From: Limisphaerales bacterium
Lineage (GTDB): Bacteria > Verrucomicrobiota > Verrucomicrobiia > Limisphaerales > BOG-1460
Length of the DNA: 50,402 nt
Direction: 5' to 3'
Assembly: GCA_003159675.1 (NCBI GenBank)
Contig: PLQC01000124.1
Coordinates: 37,650-88,051, forward strand
Shown here: positions 41,486-50,005 of the stretch, one piece after another
Position numbering within the stretch: position 1 is the first letter of the stretch
Layout of the letters: every line of letters begins with the position of its first letter
The notes under the pieces: model-generated
Database searches by the model: none
What the model saw: only the letters and a program-made list of their open reading frames with translations
Told to the model about the DNA's origin: nothing
Program-made: the position numbers and the translations under genes

Positions 41486-42760
41486 TCAATCTTTGCCCAT
41501 GGCCGGCAACCCGTTTCCGTGCTGATTTCTGTTCGCCACCCTGGACCAAACAAAGCCTGCGGCGATGGCGAGAAGGATTGCGACGACGGCGATAACGACA
41601 TCGGGAACTTCGAACCCATTGACCCTGACGGAAGGCACGACGGACATGCCCGGCCCGAGCACGTGGGCAGCCTCGACTGGTTGATCAAAAAGAATCTTGA
41701 CCGGCACGCGCTGGACCACTTTGACATAGTTGCCAACCGCATTTTCGGGCGGGAACAGACTGAACGCCGCGCCGCTTGAGGCCTGGATGCTCTCGACACG
41801 ACCGGCAAATTTGCGGCCTCCAAGGGAATCCATCGTAATCCTCACCTTCTGTCCCGGCCGGATGTTCCTGAGCTGGGTTTCCTTGAAATTGGCAATGACA
41901 TAAATGTCGTTGGCGACCAGCGCCATCAGCCTTTGGCCGACTTGGACGTAATCGCCCTGTTCCACGGCCTTTTGTGTGACGCGTCCGTCCTGCGGCGCGG
42001 TGATGCGGGTGTACGACAGGTTCAAGTCGGCCTGCTGGACGTCCACGCCGGCCTGGTCGGCCTGCGCCTCCGCCCGTTCCCAGGCCCTGCGTCCCGCATC
42101 AAGTTCGGCCCTGGACTCGGCAATCTTCGACCGGTCGCTGGCCGCCTTTTCCTGGGCCGCCTTCAACGTGGCATCCGCCGATGCCGCGACCGCCTTGGCG
42201 GTGTCGAATTCCTGCGGCGATATTATCCTTTGCCGGATCAAATCCTCCGCCCGCTTCAAATCGGCGTCGGCCCGCTCCGCCGTCGCCTGATTGGCCGCGG
42301 CCTGGGCTTCCGATTGGTTGGCGGTGGCCTCGGCGGTCCCGACCTGGGTGGCGAGCAGTTCGATGCTCGACAGCAGCAATTTGACGTTGGCATCGGCTGC
42401 GACCCGGGCCGTCTTCTTCTGCGCAACCTGAATCTCGAAGTCTCTCGGATCGATCTCCGCCAGCACGTCGCCCGCCTTCACGGCCTGGTTGTCGATGACG
42501 GCAAGCCTCTTGATCTGGCCGGCCACTCTTGGGGCCAAGGAAACCGTCGTCGCATCCAGAAACGCGTCATCGGTGGACTCATGGGTGAAGCTGTCGATGA
42601 TGTAATACAGACCGAAGAAAAAGAGGACGGCGAGCATGACGCTGCCCGCCACGATGGTCGGCCGCCGCTTCCAAAACGACGGCTTGTGATTATTCAGCGG
42701 CGCCTCGATCCCTCCAGCCTCTGCCGGGGATCCCGCGCCCCGCGTGTGCTCGTCATCCAT
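41486..42760 (-). CDS. HlyD/EmrA-type membrane fusion protein
   Basis: Periplasmic adaptor of the exporter, 424 residues. A membrane helix lies at about residues 36-55. The barrel-sandwich segment STDDAFLDATTVSLAPRVAG follows near 66, then long Ala-rich coiled coils at about 115-235, and YTRITAPQDGRVTQKAVEQG near 250. The C-terminus is unusual: after the beta-barrel domain, residues 384-405 (VVIAVVAILLAIAAGFVW) look like a second membrane helix, which most EmrA proteins lack. It is the first gene of the pair. The 425-base gap to the divergent kinase gene should hold the promoters. Confidence 0.9.
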   Translation of the reverse strand: MDDEHTRGAGSPAEAGGIEAPLNNHKPSFWKRRPTIVAGSVMLAVLFFFGLYYIIDSFTHESTDDAFLDATTVSLAPRVAGQIKRLAVIDNQAVKAGDVLAEIDPRDFEIQVAQKKTARVAADANVKLLLSSIELLATQVGTAEATANQSEAQAAANQATAERADADLKRAEDLIRQRIISPQEFDTAKAVAASADATLKAAQEKAASDRSKIAESRAELDAGRRAWERAEAQADQAGVDVQQADLNLSYTRITAPQDGRVTQKAVEQGDYVQVGQRLMALVANDIYVIANFKETQLRNIRPGQKVRITMDSLGGRKFAGRVESIQASSGAAFSLFPPENAVGNYVKVVQRVPVKILFDQPVEAAHVLGPGMSVVPSVRVNGFEVPDVVIAVVAILLAIAAGFVWSRVANRNQHGNGLPAMGKD

Positions 42761-43185
42761 AGCCCTTCAAATCCTGAGTAACGCTTTCTGTTGATGTTCA
42801 CCGAATCGCGGACGCCCCGGTTCCAGGAATCACTCATTCATTTCCGGATCAGCCGCCGCCAGCGATATAACTAATCGGTTACTTCATCCGGATTGTCCAC
42901 TCCAAAGTGGAACTCGAGCGCCGGAGCGGAACGACCCCCAAACACCGCCCCAGAGTGCGAAGTCAGCCCGCCCGGACTCTCCTGTTGCCAACAGCCGGGC
43001 GGGACGGAGGTGCGGAATTCATCAGTGGGTTGGGTGGAGGGGTCCCTAACACCGCCGGTGTTTTCCAGAATCCTGCCATCACTGCCGCTAAATTGGGCAG
43101 GTTGTCTGGAACCCGATGCGTGTGAGGGCTCTCGGACAGCTTCATTTCCGTCCGGCATATCTTTTGCTTTGCCAGCCTTCTGGTT
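42761..43185. other. Gene-free divergent promoter region
   Basis: Separates the minus-strand efflux pair from the plus-strand kinase. Short open frames on both strands have no family features. I see no dyad strong enough to name an operator. Confidence 0.5.
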
Positions 43186-45069
43186 ATGGATGTCAACCCG
43201 CAGAACAATCATCGAATCCTGATTATTGATGATAACCGGTCGATCCATGATGATTTCAGAAAGATCCTGGGCGCGTCGAACGAGTTGCCGAACAAACTGG
43301 GCGCGCTGGAAGGGACCCTGTTTGGCGGAGAGACCTCGCGCCCGGAAATGCCCGTATTCCAAATCGACTCGGCTTTCCAGGGCCAGGAAGGGCTGGACCT
43401 GATCGAGAGGAGTCTCCAGGAGAATAATCCCTACGCCATGGCTTTCGTGGATGTCCGCATGCCGCCGGGCTGGGACGGGGTCGAAACCACGGCGCGAATC
43501 TGGCAGAAATACACCGACCTGCAGGTGGTCATCTGCACCGCATATTCCGATTATTCCTGGGAGGAGATGTTGAAGCGGCTCGGCTATTCCGACCGGCTCG
43601 TGATTCTGAAAAAGCCGTTCGACAACATCGAAGTTTCGCAACTGGCGATTTCGCTGACCGAGAAGTGGCGTCTTTACCAGCAGGCAAGACTCCGCCTGGA
43701 GGATCTTGAGAAGATGGTTCACGATAGAACCCTTGTCCTGGAATCGACCAATTTCAAACTGGGCGACGCAAACCATCAGTTGATGTTGGCGACGGAAAAG
43801 GCCCAGAAGATGGCCGAGGCTGCGCTCGTGGCCAGCAAGACCAAAAGCGCGTTCCTCGCCAACATGAGCCACGAAATCCGCACTCCGATGAATGGCGTCA
43901 TCGGCATGATCCACCTGCTCCTCGAGTCCGAGCTGACACCCGACCAGCATGAATGTTGCGACGTCATCAAGACGAGCGCCGAGGCGCTGCTGTGCATCAT
44001 CAACGACATTCTTGATTTTTCCAAAATTGAAGCCGGCAAGCTGAGTTTTGAAACGGTGGAGTTTGACCTGGACGAGACGGTCAAGGGTGCCATCGACCTG
44101 CTGGCCCAGCGCGCGCGGGAGAAGGGGCTGAATCTGACCCACCAGATCGCCCCGGGCACTCATGCGCGGTTGGTGGGCGATCCCACGCGCGTCCGGCAGG
44201 TTTTGTTGAACCTCCTGAGCAACGCCGTCAAGTTTACCCACACGGGCGGCATTTCCCTGGAGATCGCCCCATTGAGTGAAACAGACAGCCAGATCGAATT
44301 GCAGTTCACCGTCACCGACACGGGGATCGGGATTTCGGAAGCCGCCCAACAGCAGTTGTTCCAGTCGTTCACCCAGGCGGACTCATCGACCATGCGGCGG
44401 TTTGGCGGGACCGGTCTGGGATTGGCCATCAGCCGCAGACTGGCTGAACTGATGGGAGGCACGATCCTGTTGACGAGCAGCCTGAAAAAGGGTTCGACCT
44501 TCCGGTTCACGGGCAAGTTCGGAAAGCAACCCGCCGCCCGTGTTCCCTCCACCGAAACCGCCACGTCCGGCGCTGCTCCGGCCGGGACGCCGGCAGTTTC
44601 CGAACACCACCCGCCCGCCGCCCCGCCCGCCGCCTCCAAGGCCCGCGTGCTGTTGGCTGAGGACAATCCAGTCAACCAGCTCGTCGCGGTGAAGCAGCTC
44701 AACAAGCTCGGATACGAGGCGGATGTCGTTGCCAATGGAATCGAGGCTGTGGAAGCTTACGGACAACGGCCGTACCGCATTATTTTCATGGACTGCCAGA
44801 TGCCGGAAATGGACGGATACGCGGCGGTTCGAAAAATTCGCGAGCTGGAGGCGGAGCGGACTCTGAGCCCGGCCCGGATCATCGCGATGACGGCTCACGC
44901 AATGCAAGGGGACAAGGAACTCTGCCTCGCGACGGGAATGAACGATTACCTTGCCAAGCCGGTGGACATGGAGCACCTGAGAGCGGCGCTGCAGGCAGCG
45001 GAAGAAGCCGCTTCCGTCCCAACGCCCCGTCCCCTCTCCCCGCCCCAGCCGGCCGACTGCCCGAAGTGA
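43186..45069 (+). CDS. Hybrid sensor histidine kinase with receiver domains at both ends
   Basis: A 627-residue signalling protein. An N-terminal receiver domain (about 10-150) has the acidic pair in IIDDNRSIHDDF and the phosphoacceptor Asp89 in VDVRMPPGWDG; Lys of KKPF is near 146. A coiled-coil linker (about 165-215) leads to a HisKA domain with His229 in MSHEIRTPMNG. The HATPase domain has NLLSNAVKFT, DTGIGI and FGGTGLGLAI. A C-terminal receiver (about 485-605) carries Asp536 in MDCQMPEMDG. There are no membrane helices, so it is cytosolic, with input through the N-terminal receiver or partners. There is no output domain. Confidence 0.93.
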   Translation: MDVNPQNNHRILIIDDNRSIHDDFRKILGASNELPNKLGALEGTLFGGETSRPEMPVFQIDSAFQGQEGLDLIERSLQENNPYAMAFVDVRMPPGWDGVETTARIWQKYTDLQVVICTAYSDYSWEEMLKRLGYSDRLVILKKPFDNIEVSQLAISLTEKWRLYQQARLRLEDLEKMVHDRTLVLESTNFKLGDANHQLMLATEKAQKMAEAALVASKTKSAFLANMSHEIRTPMNGVIGMIHLLLESELTPDQHECCDVIKTSAEALLCIINDILDFSKIEAGKLSFETVEFDLDETVKGAIDLLAQRAREKGLNLTHQIAPGTHARLVGDPTRVRQVLLNLLSNAVKFTHTGGISLEIAPLSETDSQIELQFTVTDTGIGISEAAQQQLFQSFTQADSSTMRRFGGTGLGLAISRRLAELMGGTILLTSSLKKGSTFRFTGKFGKQPAARVPSTETATSGAAPAGTPAVSEHHPPAAPPAASKARVLLAEDNPVNQLVAVKQLNKLGYEADVVANGIEAVEAYGQRPYRIIFMDCQMPEMDGYAAVRKIRELEAERTLSPARIIAMTAHAMQGDKELCLATGMNDYLAKPVDMEHLRAALQAAEEAASVPTPRPLSPPQPADCPK

Positions 45070-45126
45070 AGGCGTCCCCGGCGCCGCGGGATTGCCAGCA
45101 TGCCACCTGGCGGCTATGCTGCCGGC

Positions 45127-45540
45127 ATGACCGCATTCCCTGTCAGCCCCGAAAAGGAAGCACAGCTTTCGCAGCGTATGGCCGCGCTCGGAGTGCGCGA
45201 GGCGGAGCTTGAAGAAAGCTTCGTTCGTTCGGGCGGACACGGCGGTCAAAACGTCAACAAGACGGCCACCTGTGTGATGTTGCTCCACCGCCCCACCGGC
45301 CTGCAGGTCAAGTGCCAAACCACACGTCACCAGGGACTCAACCGCTTCATCGCGCGCCGCCTCCTGCTCGACAAGATTGAACGGATGCGAACGGGTTGCG
45401 TGGCTGCCGAGCGCTCGAGGATCGAGAAAATCCGCCGCCAGAAGCGGAAACGCTCCCGCCGCGCCCGGGAGAGGATGCTCGCCGATAAATCGCATCACTC
45501 CGCCCAAAAGGCCGACCGGCGCCCGATCGGGCCGGAGTGA
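45127..45540 (+). CDS. Small class-I release-factor-like protein (GGQ domain only)
   Basis: A 137-residue protein with the catalytic domain of class I release factors. GGHGGQNVNKTATCV carries the GGQ motif near residue 42. It is followed by LHRPTGLQVKCQTTRHQGLN and a basic C-terminal tail rich in Lys and Arg (RQKRKRSRRARERM). It lacks the codon-recognition domains of RF1 and RF2. It resembles ArfB/C12orf65-type ribosome rescue hydrolases, whose basic tail enters the mRNA channel of stalled ribosomes. It lies 61 bases before prfB and might be cotranscribed. ATG 45127 is preferred over 45100. Confidence 0.85.
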   Translation: MTAFPVSPEKEAQLSQRMAALGVREAELEESFVRSGGHGGQNVNKTATCVMLLHRPTGLQVKCQTTRHQGLNRFIARRLLLDKIERMRTGCVAAERSRIEKIRRQKRKRSRRARERMLADKSHHSAQKADRRPIGPE

Positions 45541-45601
45541 ACCGCCGGCGATCAATCCCTTCTGGATTCCGGATTCCCGCTCCTGTATTCTTGGAAAAAC
45601 T

Positions 45602-46748
45602 ATGTTCGACACCATTACGGCGGAAATCACCACTGCAGCGGACAAGCTCGCCCACTTGCGGAGGTTTCTTTGACGTGCCGGGCGCGCAGAAACGCCTGGG
45701 CGAACTCAACGCCCTGATGGCGGCGGACAACTTCTGGAACAATCGCGAACAGGCCCAAAAGCTCATCGACGAGGCCAACTCGCTTCGCAACAAAATCGAG
45801 CCGCTGCTCAAGGCGGAAAAACAGGTCGAAGACTTCCAGGTGATGGTCCAGTTGGGCGAGGCCGAGCCGGAGACGGCGCAGGCCAAGGTCCAGCAGGAAC
45901 TCGAGGCCGACCTTGCAAAGTTCTTCAAGGAACTTGATGCGCTCGAACTCCGGGTCTTCCTCAGCGGCCCCCATGACAAAAGCAACTGCATCCTGAGCAT
46001 CAACGCCGGCGCCGGCGGCACCGAGGCCCAGGACTGGGCGGAAATGCTCTCCCGCATGTACCCGCGCTGGGCCGCATCGCGCGGCTGGGACGTCGAAGTC
46101 ACCGACGCGCTTCCGGGCGAAGGCGCTGGCCTCAAGAGCGTGACGATGCTCCTCAGCGGCGAATTTGCCTACGGCTACGCCAAGGCCGAACGTGGCGTGC
46201 ACCGGCTGGTGCGCATCTCGCCGTTCGACGCCAACAAACGCCGGCACACCAGTTTTGCGAGCGTGGATGTGATCGCCGAAATCGAGGAGGAAGACGCGGA
46301 AATCGTCATTCCGCCGAATGAATTCCAGGTGGACACATTTCGGTCGGGCGGCAAGGGCGGCCAGAATGTGAACAAGGTTGAGACGGCGGTTCGCATCACA
46401 CACCTGCCGACCGGGCTCGTGGTCGCGTCGCAATCACAGCGTTCCCAACACCAGAATCGCGCGACGGCCATGAAACTGTTGTTGTCGAGAATCTACGCGC
46501 AACGCGTCGATGCGCAGAAAGCCGAGATGGAACGCTTCTACGGCGAGAAGGGCAGCATCTCGTGGGGCAGTCAGATTCGCAGCTACGTTTTTCAGCCCTA
46601 CCGGATGGTCAAAGACCTGCGCACCGGAGTGGAGACGAGCAACGTGCAGGCCGTGATGGATGGCGACCTCGACCCGTTCGTCAACGCCTGGCTGCGGGCC
46701 GGCAGCCCGGCCAAGCGGATGCAGGGCGTGAAAGACGAGGAAGGATAG
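45602..46748 (+). CDS. prfB: Peptide chain release factor 2 (programmed +1 frameshift)
   Basis: Recognises UGA and UAA stop codons and releases the nascent chain. The product is about 381 residues from two frames: 45602-45670 (starting MFDTITAEI, 23 codons) and 45672-46748. At 45668-45674 the sequence CTT TGA C, preceded by AGG, is the classical shift site: an in-frame UGA is read through by slipping +1. The second part contains DALPGEGAGLKSVTML, the GGQ motif in SGGKGGQNVNKVET, and a FDANKRRHTSF segment near the SPF-type anticodon region. GGQ and the shift site together make RF2, not RF1, certain. Confidence 0.96.
45661..45674 (+). promoter_or_regulatory. RF2 programmed +1 frameshift site
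   Basis: The window GAGGTTTCTTTGAC contains the Shine-Dalgarno-like AGG, the slippery CTT, the in-frame TGA (45671-45673) and the favourable C that follows it. High RF2 level ends translation at UGA; low level allows the shift, so RF2 limits its own synthesis. Confidence 0.94.
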
Positions 46749-46823
46749 CCGCAAGAAAACGCAGGAGGCGCAAGGAAAGGAATTTGTCTGTTGCGCATTT
46801 TGTGACTTTTTGCGGCCGGCGAT
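46748..46823. repeat. Degenerate inverted repeat, CCGCAAGAAAACGCA type
   Basis: The left part GCCGCAAGAAAACGCAGG begins at 46748. The right part TTTTTGCGGCC ends near 46820 and pairs with GCCGCAA. Similar words occur at about 5231-5262. It fills the prfB-trpC gap. Confidence 0.5.
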
Positions 46824-46826
46824 GCA

Positions 46827-47657
46827 ATGAACGTACTCGACACCATTGTTGAGCAGAAGAAACGTGAAGTCGCGCGACTGCCCGCGCGACTCATCGCGGC
46901 GGGCGACCTGCGCGACGCGGTGCTCGCCCGAGGCGAGGGGCGGAACTTTGTTGCGGCGATCCGTCAGCCGCGCCCCGGCGCGATCGCGCTGATCGCCGAG
47001 GTGAAAAAGGCATCGCCGTCGGCCGGTGTCATTTGCCAGGACTTCGATCCGGTGCGTATCGCCAGGGAGTACGAAGCCGCGGGCGCCGCTTGTCTGTCCG
47101 TACTCACCGATGAAAAGTTCTTTCAGGGCTCGCTCGATGACCTGCGTCAAATCCGGGCGGCGGTAAAGCTGCCGCTGCTGCGCAAGGATTTCATCATCGA
47201 CGAGCGGCAGATCCTGGAGGCCATCGAGTGGGGCGCGGATGCCATCCTGCTGATCGTGGCAATCCTGGATGACGCGCGGCTGCGCCGGTTTCATTCGCTC
47301 GCGAGCGGGGCGGGCCTGGCGGTTCTGGTGGAGGTGCACGACGAAGCGGAGCTGGCCCGCGCGCTGGCGGCCGGCGCCGTGCTCATCGGCGTGAACAACC
47401 GCGATTTGAAGACGTTCAATGTGGATCTGGGTACCACCGAGCGGCTCGCGGCGACGATGGAGGATCGAAGATTGAAGAGGACAGACGGCTCCACTCCACT
47501 CCTGCCCCTGCTGGTGGCTGAGAGCGGCATCCATACCCGTAAGGACGTCGAACGCCTGGCGCACTGCGGTGCGAGCGCCATTCTGGTGGGTGAATCCCTC
47601 ATGAAAAACGGGGATATTCCCGGAAAGGTGAGGGAATTGATCGGGCCGGCACGGTAG
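46827..47657 (+). CDS. trpC: Indole-3-glycerol-phosphate synthase
   Basis: Converts CdRP to indole-3-glycerol phosphate in tryptophan synthesis. It has 276 residues, normal for a single-function TrpC. VLDTIVEQKKREVA at the start, IAEVKKASPSAG near residue 56 with the catalytic Lys, YEAAGAACLSVLTDEKFFQGS near 92, PLLRKDFI near 118, GVNNRDLKTF near 192, and VAESGI near 232 are all present. No other trp genes are adjacent, so the pathway genes are dispersed. The composite palindromic element at 47689 follows directly. Confidence 0.95.
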   Translation: MNVLDTIVEQKKREVARLPARLIAAGDLRDAVLARGEGRNFVAAIRQPRPGAIALIAEVKKASPSAGVICQDFDPVRIAREYEAAGAACLSVLTDEKFFQGSLDDLRQIRAAVKLPLLRKDFIIDERQILEAIEWGADAILLIVAILDDARLRRFHSLASGAGLAVLVEVHDEAELARALAAGAVLIGVNNRDLKTFNVDLGTTERLAATMEDRRLKRTDGSTPLLPLLVAESGIHTRKDVERLAHCGASAILVGESLMKNGDIPGKVRELIGPAR

Positions 47658-47688
47658 GAACCCGGCGAAGGAAGCCTGCGTGAAAAAT

Positions 47689-47845
47689 GGGTAGAACGGG
47701 CGACCCGCCCTTTCCAGTCGGCGACTCGCCGACCGAAAGACCTGGACCATTGACAACAGTTTGGCCCCAATTTTGAAGTCGGACGCCTGTTCCTTTTCCG
47801 TCCGGCGGGTCGCCGGACGGCACGGGCCAGTGGCCCGTGCTACCC
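47689..47845 (+). repeat. Composite palindromic repeat, copy 2 (157 bp)
   Basis: It starts GGGTAGAACGGGCGACCC and holds palindromes at 47717-47733 (GTCGGCGACTCGCCGAC), 47798-47820 (one mismatch at the centre) and 47820-47840 (GCACGGGCCAGTGGCCCGTGC, perfect). It ends GTGCTACCC like copy 1 at 5303-5458. Order and spacing agree between the copies, while the interior differs. Confidence 0.75.
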
Positions 47846-47892
47846 ATTCCAATTATTATTCACACAGGCCCAAGACGCCGGACCGCGTATCT

Positions 47893-48636
47893 CTAAAGAT
47901 CGCAGCTAGGTGTTTTGCTACCAGTGTTCTCAGATGCGGGCACGCGTCCGAGTTGCCGCTTCAAATACCATCGGACCATCACCAGATCGCATGCGCCGCG
48001 TCCAAGCCGGTTCCACATGCCATAATTGGATCGGCCCGCGGTTCGGGGGCGGTGAGAGACCGGTATTTCCCTGACGGCGGCTCCTCCTCCCTGAGCAAGG
48101 ATGGGCATGAAGCGGTGGAAACCGTTGAAGGCGGGAATTGTCTCCAGCACCGATCGTTTGAAGGCCCTCAGATTGCATCCGGTGTCCTGAAAGTCCGCGT
48201 TGAGAACCAGTTTCCGGGCCACGCGCGCAACAGACGAGGAAAAGCGGCGCAGCGGGTTGTCCATTCGCTTGACCCTCGCCCCGCAAACAAGGTCGCAGTC
48301 CGCCAGCTCCGCAAGGAGCCGGGGCAGGTCGGAAGGGTCGTTCTGCAGATCGCCGTCCAACGTCAGGATCACGCCTCCCCGACTTGTTTTAAAACCGGTC
48401 CAGAGAGCGGCGCTCTGCCCCGAGCATCGGGCATGGCGGATGGCCCGAACGCGCGGGTCAGCCCTGGAAACCTCCAGAATTCTCTCCCAGGTGTCGTCCG
48501 CGCTGCCGTCATCCACCAGGATCAATTCGATTCCGCGGGGATCGCTTTGCAGGGCGCTGAAGATCTCCCGCGCCAGGGGCGCCACATTCGGGCCTTCATT
48601 GTGAAAGGGCACCACAACGGAGATTTCAGGGTTCAT
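47893..48636 (-). CDS. Family 2 glycosyltransferase (DPM1/ArnC-like)
   Basis: A 247-residue transferase that probably makes a polyprenyl-phosphate sugar or transfers to a lipid or protein acceptor. From ATG 48636 it starts MNPEISVVVPFHNEGPNV. The GT-A nucleotide segment LILVDDGSADDTW lies near residue 42, the metal-binding DGD in ILTLDGDLQNDP near 93, and the conserved DTGCNLRAFKR near 150. No C-terminal membrane helices are present, unlike ArnC proteins. It follows the bactofilin pair on the same strand with 111 bases between. Acceptor and donor are unknown. Confidence 0.88.
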   Translation of the reverse strand: MNPEISVVVPFHNEGPNVAPLAREIFSALQSDPRGIELILVDDGSADDTWERILEVSRADPRVRAIRHARCSGQSAALWTGFKTSRGGVILTLDGDLQNDPSDLPRLLAELADCDLVCGARVKRMDNPLRRFSSSVARVARKLVLNADFQDTGCNLRAFKRSVLETIPAFNGFHRFMPILAQGGGAAVREIPVSHRPRTAGRSNYGMWNRLGRGACDLVMVRWYLKRQLGRVPASENTGSKTPSCDL

Positions 48637-48747
48637 GCAATGTCTCAAAGCAGAATGCCGATTGAAACCAGCGTCAAGCCAGATCCGGGATGAATCGGTC
48701 TCAAGCCAGAATGCCTGGACCCGGTTCGACCTCCCGGCGATCCCGGA

Positions 48748-49467
48748 TCACGAGGCGGCGGCGGCCGGTTGACTCGCGGATCGATCGGCGCCGATCCGCA
48801 GATTTCCGATGAGGACGGCTCCCTCCTCGATCACAAGGCTTCCGGCCTCCAGGTTTCCGAACAAGCGGGCGGTGGCTCTCAGGGTGATGGGGCCTTTCGC
48901 CTGGAGATCGGCGACCAGTTCCCCGGAAATGTCGGCGGATCCCACTTGAATGCGCTCTTTCCAGCGAAAAAGGTTGTCAGCCGGAATGACCAGGCACCCC
49001 GCGGCGATGGTGCCTTTAATCTCGGCCATCGTGTGGATCGTGAGCGACCGTTCGGCCACGAGCTTTCCAAGGAACCGTCCCTTGATGACTGCATCCCGGG
49101 CGAGGGTCTCGGAGTTAAAAACATAGCCTTTTGGCTCGATGACGAATGTGCCCTTGGTTTTGAAGTTTTTTGAGACCGCGGTGACGATGTGATAGTCCTT
49201 GAGGTCGATGTAGCGGCTGCACCGTTTGCACATGGTGGACTCGGCGGTGGCCGGGACCTCCAATTCAGCGCCGCACTCGAAACAGGTGATCTTTTTCTGT
49301 GCGGGTCCGGCCGCCAGGGGCTGGGGATGCGGCTGAAGAATGTCCTGAACCCGAAGATGCTGCCCGCACTTTTTGCAAATGCTCGAGAACCCCGTACGCG
49401 GCTCCATTTGTTGATGCCCGCAACGGGGGCACGGCACCAGGACTTTGTCCTTTTTGCTCGCCGGCAT
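48748..49467 (-). CDS. Bactofilin with two N-terminal zinc ribbons
   Basis: A 239-residue cytoskeletal protein. Residues 13-38 (CPRCGHQQ and CKKCGQ) and about 62-85 (CFECGAE and CKRCSRY) form two CxxC...CxxC zinc ribbons. Residues about 105-225 form the right-handed beta-helical bactofilin domain: repeats ending in hydrophobic turns such as GYVFNSETLARDAVIKG and KGTIAAGCLVIP. A Ser/Ala tail follows. Bactofilins polymerise without nucleotide and organise wall or envelope growth; zinc ribbons could tie this one to another protein or nucleic acid. Upstream is the second bactofilin, with 124 bases between. Confidence 0.85.
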   Translation of the reverse strand: MPASKKDKVLVPCPRCGHQQMEPRTGFSSICKKCGQHLRVQDILQPHPQPLAAGPAQKKITCFECGAELEVPATAESTMCKRCSRYIDLKDYHIVTAVSKNFKTKGTFVIEPKGYVFNSETLARDAVIKGRFLGKLVAERSLTIHTMAEIKGTIAAGCLVIPADNLFRWKERIQVGSADISGELVADLQAKGPITLRATARLFGNLEAGSLVIEEGAVLIGNLRIGADRSASQPAAAAS

Positions 49468-49591
49468 TCAAAGGTTGGAGCCTGTGCTAGAACCGACTCC
49501 CGCGAGGGCTGGCCGGACGCCGGGAACCCCGTCCCTGCGATTCTGGAAATTAACGCAAGCCGTCACGTTGGACGAGTCCTGGAGAAGTGCT

Positions 49592-50005
49592 TCAGCGGAA
49601 GGTTGGTTTCGCCGGTTCGGACGCCTTGGGGGCCTCGCCGGAACGCGGTGGCGCCGCCGTCGGGGCGACCTTGTTCGGGTTCACTTCCGTTTTTCCCACA
49701 AACGTCACCCCTTCTTCGATAGCCAGTTTGGCGGCGCGGATATCGCCGAACATTTCCGTCTTGGCTTTGATATCGATTTTCTCCTTCGCCACGATGTTGC
49801 CGTTGACCTTTCCGCGCACCACGACGGACTGGGCGTTGATATTGCCGTTGACGACCGCGCTGTCGCCCAGGTTTAGGACTCCGTCCGACTGGATTTCGCC
49901 CTCCAACTTGCCTTCAAACGTGAGTTCGCCTGAAAACTTAAGGGTGCCTTTGATCTCGACGTCCGCCGCCAAAATGTTTTTTGATGTGTTGGGTATTGCA
50001 TTCAT
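49592..50005 (-). CDS. bacA: Bactofilin (polymer-forming cytoskeletal protein)
   Basis: A 137-residue protein with a central beta-helix at about residues 20-108. The family pattern is clear: SGELTFEGKLEGEIQSDGVL, GDSAVVNGNINAQSV, GKVNGNIVAKEKIDI, and GDIRAAKLAIEEGVTFVGK. The N-terminus has NILAADVEIKGTL, typical of the short membrane-associated start, and the C-terminus is a Pro/Ala/Lys-rich tail. It probably forms filaments with the zinc-ribbon paralogue downstream. No ribosome site is seen before the ATG at 50005, in a stretch with many T residues. Confidence 0.92.
   Translation of the reverse strand: MNAIPNTSKNILAADVEIKGTLKFSGELTFEGKLEGEIQSDGVLNLGDSAVVNGNINAQSVVVRGKVNGNIVAKEKIDIKAKTEMFGDIRAAKLAIEEGVTFVGKTEVNPNKVAPTAAPPRSGEAPKASEPAKPTFR

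Noticed and set aside
42893-43222. 109-codon plus-strand frame overlapping the kinase start
   Set aside because: It overlaps the kinase gene in another frame and has no domain signature.
42871-44349. 492-codon frame on the minus strand opposite the histidine kinase
   Set aside because: It is antisense to HisKA/HATPase coding sequence.
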